Shown one piece after another: positions 9,234 to 18,472 of a stretch of DNA of 62,170 bases. A program made the position numbers and the translations under genes. A model generated the notes under the pieces. That model was not told the DNA's origin and searched no databases. It saw only the letters and a program-made list of their open reading frames with translations. How positions within the stretch are numbered: position 1 is the first letter of the stretch; each line of letters begins with the position of its first letter. The stretch is from Oligoflexia bacterium (GTDB lineage: Bacteria > Bdellovibrionota > UBA1018), in NCBI GenBank assembly GCA_031292385.1, contig JARLHE010000010.1, positions 1 to 62,170 of the forward strand, in the 5' to 3' direction.

Positions 9234-10493
9234 ATGTTACTCCTCAAAGCGCTGCGTAACCGCCCCATCGCCCTTCTTTGGAGCGGACAAGCGCTTTCGG
9301 CCATCGGCGACGAGATCTATCGCGTTGCGCTGATCTGGTTCGCCGTCACTTTGATCGGCGCCGATACCGGCTATCTCGCGGCCGGACAATGCGCGTCGCT
9401 TCTCGCCTTGGGCCTGATCGGAGGCAAATGGGCCGATCACTGGAACCACCGGAAAACGATGATCTACGTGGACGCCCTGCGAGGTTTGATCGTGCTGCTG
9501 CCGGTCGTACTGCTTCCGTTCCTATCGCATCCGCTTCCGCTGCTCTGGTTTGTCGCGCTCACGCTTTCCGGTCTCAGCGCGTTTTTCGACCCCGCGCTCC
9601 AAGCCACCCTGCCCTCGTTTTCCCAGGACATCGAAACGCTCCAGGCCGCGACCGGACTCATGGGCACCACCCTGCGCCTCGCGCGCGTGATCGGTCCGGC
9701 CATTATCGGCATCCTGAGCCCGTTTGTCTCGATGATTCATTTTTTCACGATTGACGCTTTCAGCTTTTTTACCTCCGCCGCCTCGATTGCCTCGCTCAAT
9801 CGCGTTTCCCAAATTAGACACGTCCGGCAAAAAGCCACGCCCAAACCTGAGCGGCAATCCTTTCGCGAGGCCATCGTCTCGGGTTTCCGCGTCGCACAGG
9901 CCTCACCCGGCATGATGTTCGTCCTGCTCACGAAGGGAATCCTGGGCGGATCATGGATGCTCGCTTTTAATTTAGGGCTCGCGCTTCTGGCTCATAAAAT
10001 CGCGCCAAAAGATCCCCGCGTCTTCGGCCTCATCATCGCCTTCTACGGCATCGGAAACGTCGTGTCCGCGTTGATTCTCGGCAACCAGCGGAGGCACCGC
10101 CCGGCATTGATCCTGTTCGCCGGCTATGTTTGGATGGGTATCGGCTTCATCCTCATGGCGCTATCGCCCTCCTTGCTGCTGATCCTGCTGTCGAGCGCGC
10201 TCGCGGCGATCGGAGGCCCCTTGAACGACTTGCCCTTTTTCGATCTGGTTCAAGCCCGATTCCAGATCGCCGACATACCGAAAATCTTTCGGCTCCGCAT
10301 GGTTCTTGAAACCGGCGCGACGTTGGTTTGCATGCTCGCTTCGCCGATGTTATTTCGGGTGCTTAACGTGGAAACCGTCATTGTTCTCTGCGGCTTGAGC
10401 ATGACGGTCGCAGGGCTGCTCGGCCTGGCGCTTTGCCCGCTGAGCCGCGAAACTCTCGGGTTAGCCGCGGATTCTCTCGGAGGTTCGTCATGA
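9234..10493 (+). CDS. MFS transporter (MFS_3/EntS-like)
   Basis: An inner-membrane major-facilitator protein of about 419 residues with roughly twelve hydrophobic helices. The first loop has the MFS motif-A-like GGKWADHWNHRKTM, and the N-terminal helix WSGQALSAIGDEIYRVALIWF resembles the EntS/MFS_3 exporter branch. The substrate cannot be read from the sequence. No Shine-Dalgarno precedes the ATG, in line with a possible leaderless transcript. The stop codon overlaps the next gene's ATG (ATGA), so the two products are probably made together. Confidence 0.9.
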   Translation: MLLLKALRNRPIALLWSGQALSAIGDEIYRVALIWFAVTLIGADTGYLAAGQCASLLALGLIGGKWADHWNHRKTMIYVDALRGLIVLLPVVLLPFLSHPLPLLWFVALTLSGLSAFFDPALQATLPSFSQDIETLQAATGLMGTTLRLARVIGPAIIGILSPFVSMIHFFTIDAFSFFTSAASIASLNRVSQIRHVRQKATPKPERQSFREAIVSGFRVAQASPGMMFVLLTKGILGGSWMLAFNLGLALLAHKIAPKDPRVFGLIIAFYGIGNVVSALILGNQRRHRPALILFAGYVWMGIGFILMALSPSLLLILLSSALAAIGGPLNDLPFFDLVQARFQIADIPKIFRLRMVLETGATLVCMLASPMLFRVLNVETVIVLCGLSMTVAGLLGLALCPLSRETLGLAADSLGGSS

Positions 10494-11251
10494 AAGGCGT
10501 GTTTTTTCAAAAGCCACTCGAGCTTCAGCTCCTCGTCGAGGGCGAAAGCTGGAGACAAGGTGACGCCGTCAGCGGCGCGCTGGTAGCCAAAAACCTCGGC
10601 GCCGCGCCTGCCTCGTTGAACGACGTCGGCGTCGAGCTCGCGCTCGGCAAGATCAAAGAGGTCAGAAAAAAATCGGCGGGCGCCTTCGAGCCGATCGCGA
10701 GCGCTCGTTTCGCGCCCGGCACGGTCGTTCAGCCCGGAAAAGAAGAGCGCCTTTCATGGAAATTCGAAACCGACCGGAACTGCGCGATCACGGACACCGC
10801 CGCGAGCCCGTTCCTCGTCTACGGACATGGCCCGCTGGAGCAGCAAGGGCAGCTCCAGCTCCGCGTCAACCCCACGCAGGTCATCGAAGACGTGCTCGGT
10901 ATTTTCGAGGTCGCTTTTCGCTTTGTCCGCAAGAGCGCCAAATCGAGCAAAGGATGGATCGAGATCAAGCTCGCCCCGCCGGACTCCAAAGCCTTCGCGA
11001 TGCTCGAGCAGCTGAACGCGTTTTTCCGATTCGAAAGCGACACCCTCCACGCCCGCTATGTATTCAATCTTAAGAAGCTGGAGGCGACCGCGACCGCGGG
11101 CTCCGGCATCGACGTCAAAAAACTCAAGCAAGAGCGCGCGTTCGAGTACCCTGTCCACCACTACCGGATTCCGAGCGGGCGCTTTGATCACGAGCGGATG
11201 GAAGCGTCAATCCGGGAGCTCCTCGCTCCCTTCGAATCAAAACTGCTTTAA
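10490..11251 (+). CDS. Hypothetical protein, possibly arrestin/Spo0M-like
   Basis: About 254 residues, no signal peptide and no membrane helix. It is rich in beta-strand-like patterns (LELQLLVEGESWRQGD followed by VSGALVAKNL, then RLSWKFETD), which resemble the opening strands of arrestin or Spo0M-type beta-sandwich proteins. That likeness is weak. The ATG at 10490 has GGAGG about 7 nt upstream and overlaps the MFS stop by 4 nt, so translation is coupled to the exporter. It may be a cytosolic partner of that transporter; the function is unknown. Confidence 0.75.
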   Translation: MKGVFFQKPLELQLLVEGESWRQGDAVSGALVAKNLGAAPASLNDVGVELALGKIKEVRKKSAGAFEPIASARFAPGTVVQPGKEERLSWKFETDRNCAITDTAASPFLVYGHGPLEQQGQLQLRVNPTQVIEDVLGIFEVAFRFVRKSAKSSKGWIEIKLAPPDSKAFAMLEQLNAFFRFESDTLHARYVFNLKKLEATATAGSGIDVKKLKQERAFEYPVHHYRIPSGRFDHERMEASIRELLAPFESKLL

Positions 11252-11256
11252 CCGGA

Positions 11257-12504
11257 TCAGATCCAGAGCCTCAGCATGACGAGAAAATCGGATTGAACGG
11301 CGAGAACGTCATTTCCGCCGATTCCCGGCGCGCCGGCGAACGCCTTCTCAAACCTCGCATCTAAGATCAGGTTGCTGTTCAGGAAGGATTCAAAACCGAA
11401 GCCGTGCCGCCAGTATGCGTCGCCGGTATTCGAAGCATCGAGCGCCAGGTAGTCCATTTTGTAGATCAGATTCCAGAACTGGCTCAACTCGTACCGCAGC
11501 CAGACGTATTGCCCGAGCGACGTGGAAGACGAAAGAGAATTGAGATACGCGCCTTGGGAGGCGGGCACAAAAAATGACCCAAGCCCCGGATTGATCCCCC
11601 CGCCGTTGACGGCGGGGCTATCCCAGTTCTTGGCGCCCACGAATTCATAAAACACCGACCCTTTGAGGGATCCGTGGCTGATTCCGTCCAATGATAACCC
11701 GGCGTAGAAAGCGCCCGCATAGGGCGTCGGATTGAAAGAGTATCGCTCGTACTCGCCGCTGAGTCCCAAAAGAACCGGAAGATGAGCGGGATTCCATCTG
11801 AAATTGACCACGCCCGCAAGCGACCAATCTTGGGCGGTGAAATTTCCGCCGGTATTCAGATTGTTCACGACCGCGAGGTCATAGTGCCAATCATGGGAAA
11901 AGTTTCCGGACAGGTCGGCGCCCACGTCGTAGTCATTGAGCCGCGAATCGGTCTGAATCTGGGCATAGGTGCGGTGCTCGTCGGTTAAAAGGCCGAAAGG
12001 AACGTAAAAGCGCCCCAGCAAGACATAAGTCGCATCGGCTTCGTGATCCGACGGCATTTGAAACCGAACATAGGCCTCGCGCACCTGGCTTCCGCTCAGG
12101 GTCGCGTCGTTATAGGTTAAAACCGCGCGCATCTCTTGCCCGCGCTCTCCTTGTATAATCGGAACATCGCCCGTAATCGCCGCCTCCATGAGCGACGCGC
12201 CGCTGGCCCCCGTCGTCGGAGCGGTTGGGATATAATCGATGAAGCGCACGTCGCCATAGTAAAGGTCCGAATACATCGAAATTTTGCTCGGAGCATGACC
12301 GTGTGCCCCGTACGCCTTTCCCATCAGGTTTCTGGGGCCTCCGCCCCAAGGCGTGACGTGACATGCGGTGCAATTAAGCTTCGTTTTCAATGCGTACTCG
12401 GGACGGGCCATGGCCGGCGCGCCCCAGAGCAGCGAAGCGATCGCTCCCGCCAGGGACCTGATCACAAACCGTCTCAAACGACCTGCTCGAACGGTGTCAA
12501 TCAT
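11257..12504 (-). CDS. Outer-membrane beta-barrel with N-terminal c-type haem motif
   Basis: About 415 residues. A signal peptide ends near APAMARPEYA and is followed at once by a CTACH haem-c binding motif (C45, C48, H49). The rest is a series of amphipathic strands with frequent Tyr/Trp and a terminal LVMLRLWI, as in porin-like barrels. One covalently bound haem at the periplasmic mouth of a barrel suggests electron transfer across the outer membrane or redox sensing; this is inference. The ATG at 12504 has GAGG upstream and overlaps the preceding cupredoxin gene by 8 nt, so the two are an operon. Confidence 0.8.
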   Translation of the reverse strand: MIDTVRAGRLRRFVIRSLAGAIASLLWGAPAMARPEYALKTKLNCTACHVTPWGGGPRNLMGKAYGAHGHAPSKISMYSDLYYGDVRFIDYIPTAPTTGASGASLMEAAITGDVPIIQGERGQEMRAVLTYNDATLSGSQVREAYVRFQMPSDHEADATYVLLGRFYVPFGLLTDEHRTYAQIQTDSRLNDYDVGADLSGNFSHDWHYDLAVVNNLNTGGNFTAQDWSLAGVVNFRWNPAHLPVLLGLSGEYERYSFNPTPYAGAFYAGLSLDGISHGSLKGSVFYEFVGAKNWDSPAVNGGGINPGLGSFFVPASQGAYLNSLSSSTSLGQYVWLRYELSQFWNLIYKMDYLALDASNTGDAYWRHGFGFESFLNSNLILDARFEKAFAGAPGIGGNDVLAVQSDFLVMLRLWI

Positions 12505-12937
12505 GCGAGCGCACCTCAGCCGTAACCACCGTCAGCGCGCCTGACATGCTCGCCTGGCCATGAATTCTGCAGTAATAAGGAATATTGCCCGGAGTAGTGA
12601 GCGGTGGCGAGGTCACGCTCTTTCCCGGCCCGATCACGCCTGTGTCGAAGTTTCCACCGTTAGCCGTGGCCGTGTGTGACATCGCATCGCCATTGACCCA
12701 GGTGACCGTCGATCCCGCCACGATCTCCAAAGGGTTTGCGCCATAGGCTGCCGCACCTCGACCTGCGGCGCCGGGTGGAATCGTGATGGTGTAATTGCGC
12801 GCGACCGCCGAGGGAGAGCTCCCCTGCGTGAGAACAGGACTGTGACTGCCACCGCAGCCCTCCACTCCGAAGCCGAAAACAAATAACAAAGTCCAAAACA
12901 GCGGCCGGCTATTGATCACGGTCGCACGCTTGCACAT
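12497..12937 (-). CDS. Cupredoxin-domain lipoprotein
   Basis: About 146 residues. The N-terminus MCKRATV...GFGVEGC is a lipoprotein signal with the acylated Cys at about residue 28. The mature part is a plastocyanin/azurin-like blue-copper domain: one His ligand in AMSHTAT and the Cys-x2-His-x4-Met triad in YYCRIHGQASMSG. It should carry one electron on a type-1 copper at the membrane surface. I chose the ATG at 12937 because it begins a proper lipoprotein signal; the longer frame adds an Arg-rich leader overlapping the promoter region. It precedes, and overlaps, the haem-barrel gene and probably exchanges electrons with it. Confidence 0.85.
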   Translation of the reverse strand: MCKRATVINSRPLFWTLLFVFGFGVEGCGGSHSPVLTQGSSPSAVARNYTITIPPGAAGRGAAAYGANPLEIVAGSTVTWVNGDAMSHTATANGGNFDTGVIGPGKSVTSPPLTTPGNIPYYCRIHGQASMSGALTVVTAEVRSHD

Positions 12938-13028
12938 TTTGTTCCGATTTCGCCGAGCAAGCAAAACCCGTGGTACGTCGCTGGCAGGCGATGCAGGCAA
13001 ACCCCTGTACAACAAGGAGCATTTTCGA

Positions 13029-13682
13029 ATGACACGTTACTTCATCAGATCCCCATGGATTGCAGTCGTCGCGCTCGCGCTCGCGCCCGCGGCAAGTTTC
13101 GGCGACTCTGTCACTCTCGGACAAACTACGAACGGTACGACGCTCCAGGGAGCCGCGACACCTGCCGCAAGCCCAAGTCCGAGCGTAAGCCCGTCGATCT
13201 CGCCAACGAGCATTACTATTCAAACAACAACTGGCTCCTCAGGCGCGACCTACCTGGTGGATCAAACCGGAAAGAGCCTCTATGTATTCGCCGCCGATTC
13301 GGCCAATACGACCACGTGCACGGGCTCGTGCGCCGTGGTTTGGCCGCCGTTGCTGATCGCATCCGGAGGCACTCCCACCGCCGCCACTTCCAGTAGCGTG
13401 CAGCAAAGCCTCTTGGGAACGCTCATTCGCCCGGATGGCACCACTCAGGTGACGTACAATAGCTTGCCGCTTTACAACTACACCGGCGATACCGCGGCCG
13501 GTCAGACCAATGGCGAAGCGCTCACAAGCTTCGGCGCGATCTGGTACCTCATCCAACCCGACGGAACTCAGCTCACGACACTCACGAGCGCGTCTCCCTC
13601 TCCAAGTCCTTCGGCCTCCGGTTCGGCGACTACGGGCTCAGGCACCACAACCACCTCGGGAGGAACCACGCTCCCATACTGA
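13029..13682 (+). CDS. Secreted Lipoprotein_15-repeat protein
   Basis: About 217 residues with a signal peptide ending near AASFGDS, then a Ser/Pro/Thr-rich low-complexity stretch, one pair of Lipoprotein_15 (COG4315) motifs, and another Ser/Gly/Thr-rich tail. The diagnostic features are [24 protein letters not shown] and [17 protein letters not shown]. The family is secreted and of unknown function; its conserved Cys pair and Trp-Pro-Pro have led to suggestions of redox or metal roles. The ATG at 13029 has AAGGAG upstream. It is divergent from the cupredoxin/haem-barrel operon and just upstream of a copper ATPase. Confidence 0.85.
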   Translation: MTRYFIRSPWIAVVALALAPAASFGDSVTLGQTTNGTTLQGAATPAASPSPSVSPSISPTSITIQTTTGSSGATYLVDQTGKSLYVFAADSANTTTCTGSCAVVWPPLLIASGGTPTAATSSSVQQSLLGTLIRPDGTTQVTYNSLPLYNYTGDTAAGQTNGEALTSFGAIWYLIQPDGTQLTTLTSASPSPSPSASGSATTGSGTTTTSGGTTLPY

Positions 13683-13711
13683 TCTCGATCCTCAGATCGT
13701 CTGTAAACGAG

Positions 13712-13750
13712 CTCACGCCGGATCAGTTGTCCGGCGTGAGTTCTCGTTTT
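13712..13750 (+). terminator. Rho-independent-type hairpin after Lipoprotein_15 gene
   Basis: A perfect 11-bp inverted repeat (CTCACGCCGGA / TCCGGCGTGAG, 13712-13722 and 13730-13740) with a 7-nt loop is followed by a short T-rich run. It lies 30 nt after the Lipoprotein_15 stop and ahead of the copper ATPase start, so it should separate the two transcripts at least partly. Confidence 0.75.
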
Positions 13751-13780
13751 ATAATGCTACAAATTGAAAAAGGGGCCCCC

Positions 13781-16027
13781 ATGGATTGCTGCACGGATAA
13801 GACAAAGACTGCCCTGAAACCGGCGGTTGACCCGGTTTGCGGAATGACCGTCGACCCGAGCGACTCCGAGAGCCTGGAGTATCAAGGAAAGACTTATTAC
13901 TTCTGCTGTGATCATTGCCGGCTCGCATTTCGGGAAAATCCGAAAACCCCTCGCCCCGGCCCGGATCAGCGCGCCTACACCTGCCCCATGCACCCCGAGG
14001 TCCGGCAGATCGGATCTGGCAGTTGCCCGCTTTGCGGCATGGCTTTGGAGCCGATCGAATTCGCCGCGGAAGAAGAGGAATCGCCCGAGCTTCTCGACAT
14101 GACCCGCCGATTCAAGGTCGGCCTGGCGCTCTCCCTTCCGCTTTTGGTTCTTTCCATGTCCGGCTACTCCTACCATTGGCTTCAACTGGTTCTTGCTAGC
14201 CCGGTTGTCCTTTGGTCAGGTTATCCGCTATTCGAGCGGGGGTGGGCCTCCATTCGAAACCGCAGCCTCAATATGTTCACGCTCATCGCCTTGGGCGCGG
14301 CGGTGGCCTATCTCTTCAGTCTCTTCGCGACCCTGCTTCCCGCTGCTTTGCCGCAGCCCGTGGACGTCTATTTCGAAGCGTCCGCGGTGATCGTGACGCT
14401 CGTGCTGCTCGGACAGATCCTAGAGCTTCGCGCACGAGGCCAAACCAGCGCCGCGATCCGATCGCTTCTGAAACTCGCGCCGAAAACCGCCCGAAAAATT
14501 TTTCCGGACGGCCACGAGGAAGACGTCGCGATCGAATCGATCGCGGTGGGAGACCGCCTCCGAGTCAGGCCAGGAGAGAAAATCCCGGTCGATGGCGTGA
14601 TTTCATCCGGGTCGAGCTCACTTGACGAGTCTATGATCACCGGCGAATCCATTCCCGTCGAAAAGACCGCGCGCGATCCGGTCACCGGCGGCACGATCAA
14701 CGGAAACGGCGGCTTCGAAATGCTTGCCACGCGTGTCGGCTCGGAGACCCTCCTCGCTCAGATCGTAAAAATGGTCAGCGAAGCGCAAAGAAGCCGCGCG
14801 CCGATCCAGAGACTGGCGGACACGGTCTCCTCTTATTTCGTTCCCACCGTGGTTTTTGCCTCAATCGTGACTTTCGTCGCTTGGGCATTGCTAGGCCCCG
14901 AACCACGCTTCACCTACGCGCTCGTCAACGCCATTGCCGTGCTGATCATCGCGTGCCCCTGCGCCCTGGGCCTTGCAACGCCGATGTCCATCATGGTCGG
15001 CACCGGCAAAGGAGCCCAGCAGGGTGTTCTCGTGCGAAACGCGGAAGCTTTGGAAAGTCTCGAAAAGGTGAATACACTGGTTTTGGATAAGACCGGCACA
15101 TTGACCGAAGGCAAGCCCAAGCTCATGACCGTCAAGGCGCTCGCCGGCTTCACCGAGCAAGACGTGCTCGGAATCGCCGCGGCGCTCGAAAAAGGAAGCG
15201 AGCACCCGCTTGCCGCCGCAATTCTCAAAGGCGCGGAAGAGAGAAAAATCAAAACACCGCCCCGGCTCGAGAACTTCCGCGCGATCACGGGACAAGGAAT
15301 CGAAGCCCGAGTCGACGGCAAGGCGGCGCTTCTGGGCAACCTGGAGCTGCTCAAACAAGCCGAAATCCAAACCGATGAGCTTGAACGACTAGCCCCCGGA
15401 CTATTCGAAGAAGGACAAACGGTCGTCTTTCTTGCCGTCGATGGCAAGCCCGCCGGGATCATCGGAGCCGCCGACCCGGTGAAAGAAACCACTCCCGAAG
15501 CCTTGCGAATGCTGGCGGAGGAGGGAATTTCCGTCGTGATGCTGACCGGCGATCACCTCAAAACCGCCCAAGCGGTCGCCAAAAAGCTCGGCATCAGGGA
15601 AATCCGTGCACAGGTCCTTCCTGATCAAAAGGGAGCCTTGATCAAAGAGCTTCAGAAGCAGGGACGATTCGTCGCGATGGCCGGAGACGGCGTGAACGAC
15701 GCGCCGGCGCTGGCGCAAGCGCAGGTCGGAATCGCCATGGGTTCAGGAACGGATGTCGCGATCCAGAGCGCCGGCATCACACTGGTGAAAGGAGATCTGA
15801 GGGGGATCGTCCGAGCTCGCCGCCTGAGCCAAGCCACCATGAAAAACATCCGGCAGAACCTGTTTTTCGCGCTCATTTACAATTTCTTGGGAGTGCCGAT
15901 CGCGGCAGGCGTACTCTACCCGAGGTTTGGGCTTCTGTTGAATCCCATGATCGCGAGCGCCGCGATGAGCCTGAGCTCCGTTTCCGTCATCAGCAACGCC
16001 CTGCGCTTGCGGAAAACGAAACTATGA
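13781..16027 (+). CDS. copA: Copper-translocating P1B-type ATPase with YHS and heavy-metal-binding domains
   Basis: Pumps monovalent copper (or silver) out of the cytoplasm. About 748 residues. The N-terminus has a YHS domain ([11 protein letters not shown]...FCCDHC) and a Cys-rich heavy-metal-binding domain (CPMHPEVR...CPLCGM) in place of the usual HMA domain. The transmembrane metal site is the CPC in IACPCALG (C392/C394), the phosphorylated Asp is in DKTGT (D436), and TGES, SEHPLA and GDGVND complete the P-type core. The ATG at 13781 follows AAAGGGG; upstream in-frame starts fall in the terminator region. The position beside a cupredoxin lipoprotein suggests a copper-handling neighbourhood. 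Confidence 0.95.
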   Translation: MDCCTDKTKTALKPAVDPVCGMTVDPSDSESLEYQGKTYYFCCDHCRLAFRENPKTPRPGPDQRAYTCPMHPEVRQIGSGSCPLCGMALEPIEFAAEEEESPELLDMTRRFKVGLALSLPLLVLSMSGYSYHWLQLVLASPVVLWSGYPLFERGWASIRNRSLNMFTLIALGAAVAYLFSLFATLLPAALPQPVDVYFEASAVIVTLVLLGQILELRARGQTSAAIRSLLKLAPKTARKIFPDGHEEDVAIESIAVGDRLRVRPGEKIPVDGVISSGSSSLDESMITGESIPVEKTARDPVTGGTINGNGGFEMLATRVGSETLLAQIVKMVSEAQRSRAPIQRLADTVSSYFVPTVVFASIVTFVAWALLGPEPRFTYALVNAIAVLIIACPCALGLATPMSIMVGTGKGAQQGVLVRNAEALESLEKVNTLVLDKTGTLTEGKPKLMTVKALAGFTEQDVLGIAAALEKGSEHPLAAAILKGAEERKIKTPPRLENFRAITGQGIEARVDGKAALLGNLELLKQAEIQTDELERLAPGLFEEGQTVVFLAVDGKPAGIIGAADPVKETTPEALRMLAEEGISVVMLTGDHLKTAQAVAKKLGIREIRAQVLPDQKGALIKELQKQGRFVAMAGDGVNDAPALAQAQVGIAMGSGTDVAIQSAGITLVKGDLRGIVRARRLSQATMKNIRQNLFFALIYNFLGVPIAAGVLYPRFGLLLNPMIASAAMSLSSVSVISNALRLRKTKL

Positions 16028-16407
16028 TAAGAGTCCTGTCGCGCTGCCTTCGATCTAAATGCCCAGTCTGCGGGCAGGGCAGACTCTTTGCGAGCCCCGC
16101 GGACATCCGAAACTTCTCCGAGATTTTTCTTCCGCTGAAAAAATGCAGTGCTTGCGGCTTTCGATTCAGCCGTCAACCCGGGTACTACTTCGGGGCCGTC
16201 ACCCCGATTCTCCCCATCTTGGCGTTGATGACGGGCACGATTTTCGCGGGCGTCAGTTACTTCGGGCTGCATCAAGAGCTCGATGCCGTGATCATGTCTG
16301 GCGCAACCGGCGTCATCCTCGGATTCATTTTGCTCTTTCGCACCGCGATCGCGATCTATATCGCGCTCGATCATGCGGTCGACCCGCCCGAAAGCGCCCA
16401 TCCCTGA
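16024..16407 (+). CDS. DUF983 family membrane protein
   Basis: About 127 residues. Two CxxC-type knuckles ([13 protein letters not shown] and [10 protein letters not shown]) precede two hydrophobic helices ([18 protein letters not shown] and [15 protein letters not shown]), the standard DUF983 layout of a zinc-ribbon-like head on a membrane hairpin. The function is unknown. Its ATG overlaps the copper ATPase stop by 4 nt, implying co-translation and perhaps a link with metal handling. Its 3' end overlaps the convergent nnrD gene by 37 nt. Confidence 0.85.
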   Translation: MIRVLSRCLRSKCPVCGQGRLFASPADIRNFSEIFLPLKKCSACGFRFSRQPGYYFGAVTPILPILALMTGTIFAGVSYFGLHQELDAVIMSGATGVILGFILLFRTAIAIYIALDHAVDPPESAHP

Positions 16408-17255
16408 GGCTGACGGGCCTCATACTCGAGAACCGCGTCCGATAGCGCGCAAATCACCTCGCGAGCAAGCACGCAACGCTTGCCGAATTTTTCTCCGGCC
16501 AACTCCCCCGCCCGTCCATGCAGATAAACCGCCAGGCACGCGGCTTCGAAGCGATCCATTTTTTGAGCCAGTAACGCGCCAATCATTCCGGTTAAAACAT
16601 CACCCGTTCCGGCTTTGGCGAGGCTGCTGTCTCCCGTGTGATTGACGTAGGTGCGGGCGCCGTCGGTAATCACCGTCCTATAGCCCTTAAGCACCACCAC
16701 TTGCCCCAACGCCTGGGCGAGCTCCGTCGCGATTTGAAGCCTCCCTCCATCATCTCCGGGAACGCGCGCCTTTCCGATGAATCGGATCAGTCGCGACATC
16801 TCACCCGGATGAGGGGTCAGCACCGCCTTTCCTTTGAAACGAACAGGCCAGCTCTTAAGCCGCGAAATCAGGTTCAAGGCGTCGGCATCGACAACCATGG
16901 CCTTATCCAAGGCGATGACTTGCAGAACCCGCTTGCGCGCCGCACGCGATTGACCCAAGCCCGGCCCCATGACGATCGCTTGAGCTTTCTCGCTCGCCTC
17001 GGCAAGTCGCTTCGCCGATGAATCAGTCAGAGCCAGCCCGATCAATTCAGGCGTAATCGAGAGCGCGGCCGAAAGAATCGACCTTGGAACCGCGATTTGA
17101 ACCAAGCCCGCTCCCATCCGTAAAGCGGAAGTGCCGGCCATGACCGGAGCGCCGATCATTTCTTCGCTTCCGGCCAAAGCCAGAACCCGACCGAATGTGC
17201 CCTTATGGCTGTCGCGAGGACGTGGCGGAAGATCGGGCAATTGCGCGACATCCAT
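16371..17255 (-). CDS. nnrD: ADP/ATP-dependent NAD(P)H-hydrate dehydratase
   Basis: Repairs damaged NAD(P)HX back to NAD(P)H. About 294 residues, corresponding to the dehydratase domain alone without the N-terminal epimerase found in many fused enzymes. It carries KGTFGRVLALAGSEEMIGAP at the start, VLTPHPGEMSRL in the middle and the ribokinase-like GDSSLAKAGTGDVLTGMIGALLA near the C-terminus. The ATG lies 2 nt after the patatin stop, so translation is probably coupled. No NnrE epimerase is seen in this window. Confidence 0.93.
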   Translation of the reverse strand: MDVAQLPDLPPRPRDSHKGTFGRVLALAGSEEMIGAPVMAGTSALRMGAGLVQIAVPRSILSAALSITPELIGLALTDSSAKRLAEASEKAQAIVMGPGLGQSRAARKRVLQVIALDKAMVVDADALNLISRLKSWPVRFKGKAVLTPHPGEMSRLIRFIGKARVPGDDGGRLQIATELAQALGQVVVLKGYRTVITDGARTYVNHTGDSSLAKAGTGDVLTGMIGALLAQKMDRFEAACLAVYLHGRAGELAGEKFGKRCVLAREVICALSDAVLEYEARQPQGWALSGGSTA

Positions 17256-17257
17256 AG

Positions 17258-18472
17258 TTACGCCGTCGACACCAAGGGCACGGCAAGATCCCGGGCCGGA
17301 GCGGTGAAAAACTCCCTCACCTCGTCACGAATGGCCCAAGTGTCGGCGTAACCGAGATCCAGAAGCTGGCGGGTGTAGGTCCGATCAAACGCGAGGTAGC
17401 TCATCAGATCCAAGCCCTGGTTATGAGACGCTCCAATCCCGCGCATCAAATGCCGAAAGATCCAAGGAAAACTCTTCATTTGCCGCGAAGCCAAAATGCC
17501 CAGATCCTCCGACGGCCGGAGGGCGAGAACCGGGATGCTTCGAAGCTTTTGCGGATGCCTGCGGATTGCCTCCTCGGAAAGAAGCGAGAGCGTCTGATTG
17601 ATCCTCTCCATTCTCTCCAGATCCGCGTCCAAGGAATCCAAAAATACGGAATTCAAAATCACGCCCGCGATATCGGCGAGCGTGATGAATTTCATTTTCA
17701 GCTTTCGATTCATCTCAAGTACCGTCTGCTCCGGCCGAAAGTACCGGACCCCGACCGCGATCACTCGTTCCGCGCCCAGGTGAATCGCCGGACTGAGGGG
17801 CGTACCCAAGCGCATGCAACCGTCGCCGTAGAACGTGTCTTCAAGCGGAACCGGCTCGAAAAACACCGGAATCGAAGCCGAAGCCAGAATATGCGAAAGC
17901 CTGAGCTCCGTGCGCAGGCCGATGCGGCTCGTTCGCTGCCAGGGTTCGATCTCAGGGACCCCGTCATAGAAAGTCACCGTCGAACCGGTTCGGTAATTCG
18001 TCGCGCTCACCGCCACGCCCCGCAGACGGCCAATGCGGATCTCCTCCTTCAAGTTGGCGAAATCGATTTTATCCGAGAGAAATCGGCGCAGCGGAGCCGC
18101 ATCCAGAAGATAGGTCACCCGGCTCGAACCGAGAAGCCCTCCGATACTGAGATCCCGCCACCACTGCGCCCCTTGGCGCACGAAGGAAAACGTATCGGTG
18201 CGAAAAATATCTTCGAGCCGCAGCTCGCTCCAGATATCCCAAAGTATCTGGGTCGCCTCGGCGAAATTATGCCCGCGCGATGCCAGAAATGCCCCGTTGA
18301 TCGCGCCCGCGGATGAGCCCGTGATGACTTGAAACGGATTCGGCTCGTCCTTCCCGAGAATATCCGAAATCGCGCGCACCGCGCCCGCTTGGTAAGCGGC
18401 TCGAGCTCCGCCGCCGGTCATGACCAGGCCTATCTTTTGCGAAATCATAGGTCGCTTATCGAACGCCGGCAT
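17258..18472 (-). CDS. Patatin-like phospholipase
   Basis: A Ser-Asp dyad lipid acyl hydrolase of about 404 residues. The oxyanion loop is MTGGGARAAYQAGA, the nucleophile elbow is GSSAG, and the Asp motif is FYGDGCMR. No signal peptide is present, so it probably acts on the inner face of the membrane. Two starts are possible: the ATG at 18472, which overlaps the Cfa gene by 17 nt, and the ATG at 18448, which begins just before the oxyanion loop as in many relatives. It sits between Cfa and NnrD in one transcription unit, suggesting phospholipid remodelling. Confidence 0.9.
   Translation of the reverse strand: MPAFDKRPMISQKIGLVMTGGGARAAYQAGAVRAISDILGKDEPNPFQVITGSSAGAINGAFLASRGHNFAEATQILWDIWSELRLEDIFRTDTFSFVRQGAQWWRDLSIGGLLGSSRVTYLLDAAPLRRFLSDKIDFANLKEEIRIGRLRGVAVSATNYRTGSTVTFYDGVPEIEPWQRTSRIGLRTELRLSHILASASIPVFFEPVPLEDTFYGDGCMRLGTPLSPAIHLGAERVIAVGVRYFRPEQTVLEMNRKLKMKFITLADIAGVILNSVFLDSLDADLERMERINQTLSLLSEEAIRRHPQKLRSIPVLALRPSEDLGILASRQMKSFPWIFRHLMRGIGASHNQGLDLMSYLAFDRTYTRQLLDLGYADTWAIRDEVREFFTAPARDLAVPLVSTA

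Noticed and set aside
13140..13240. Ser/Pro/Thr low-complexity coding as a tandem DNA repeat
   Set aside because: The DNA is not a clean repeat; the bias is at the protein level, as expected for a secreted-protein linker.
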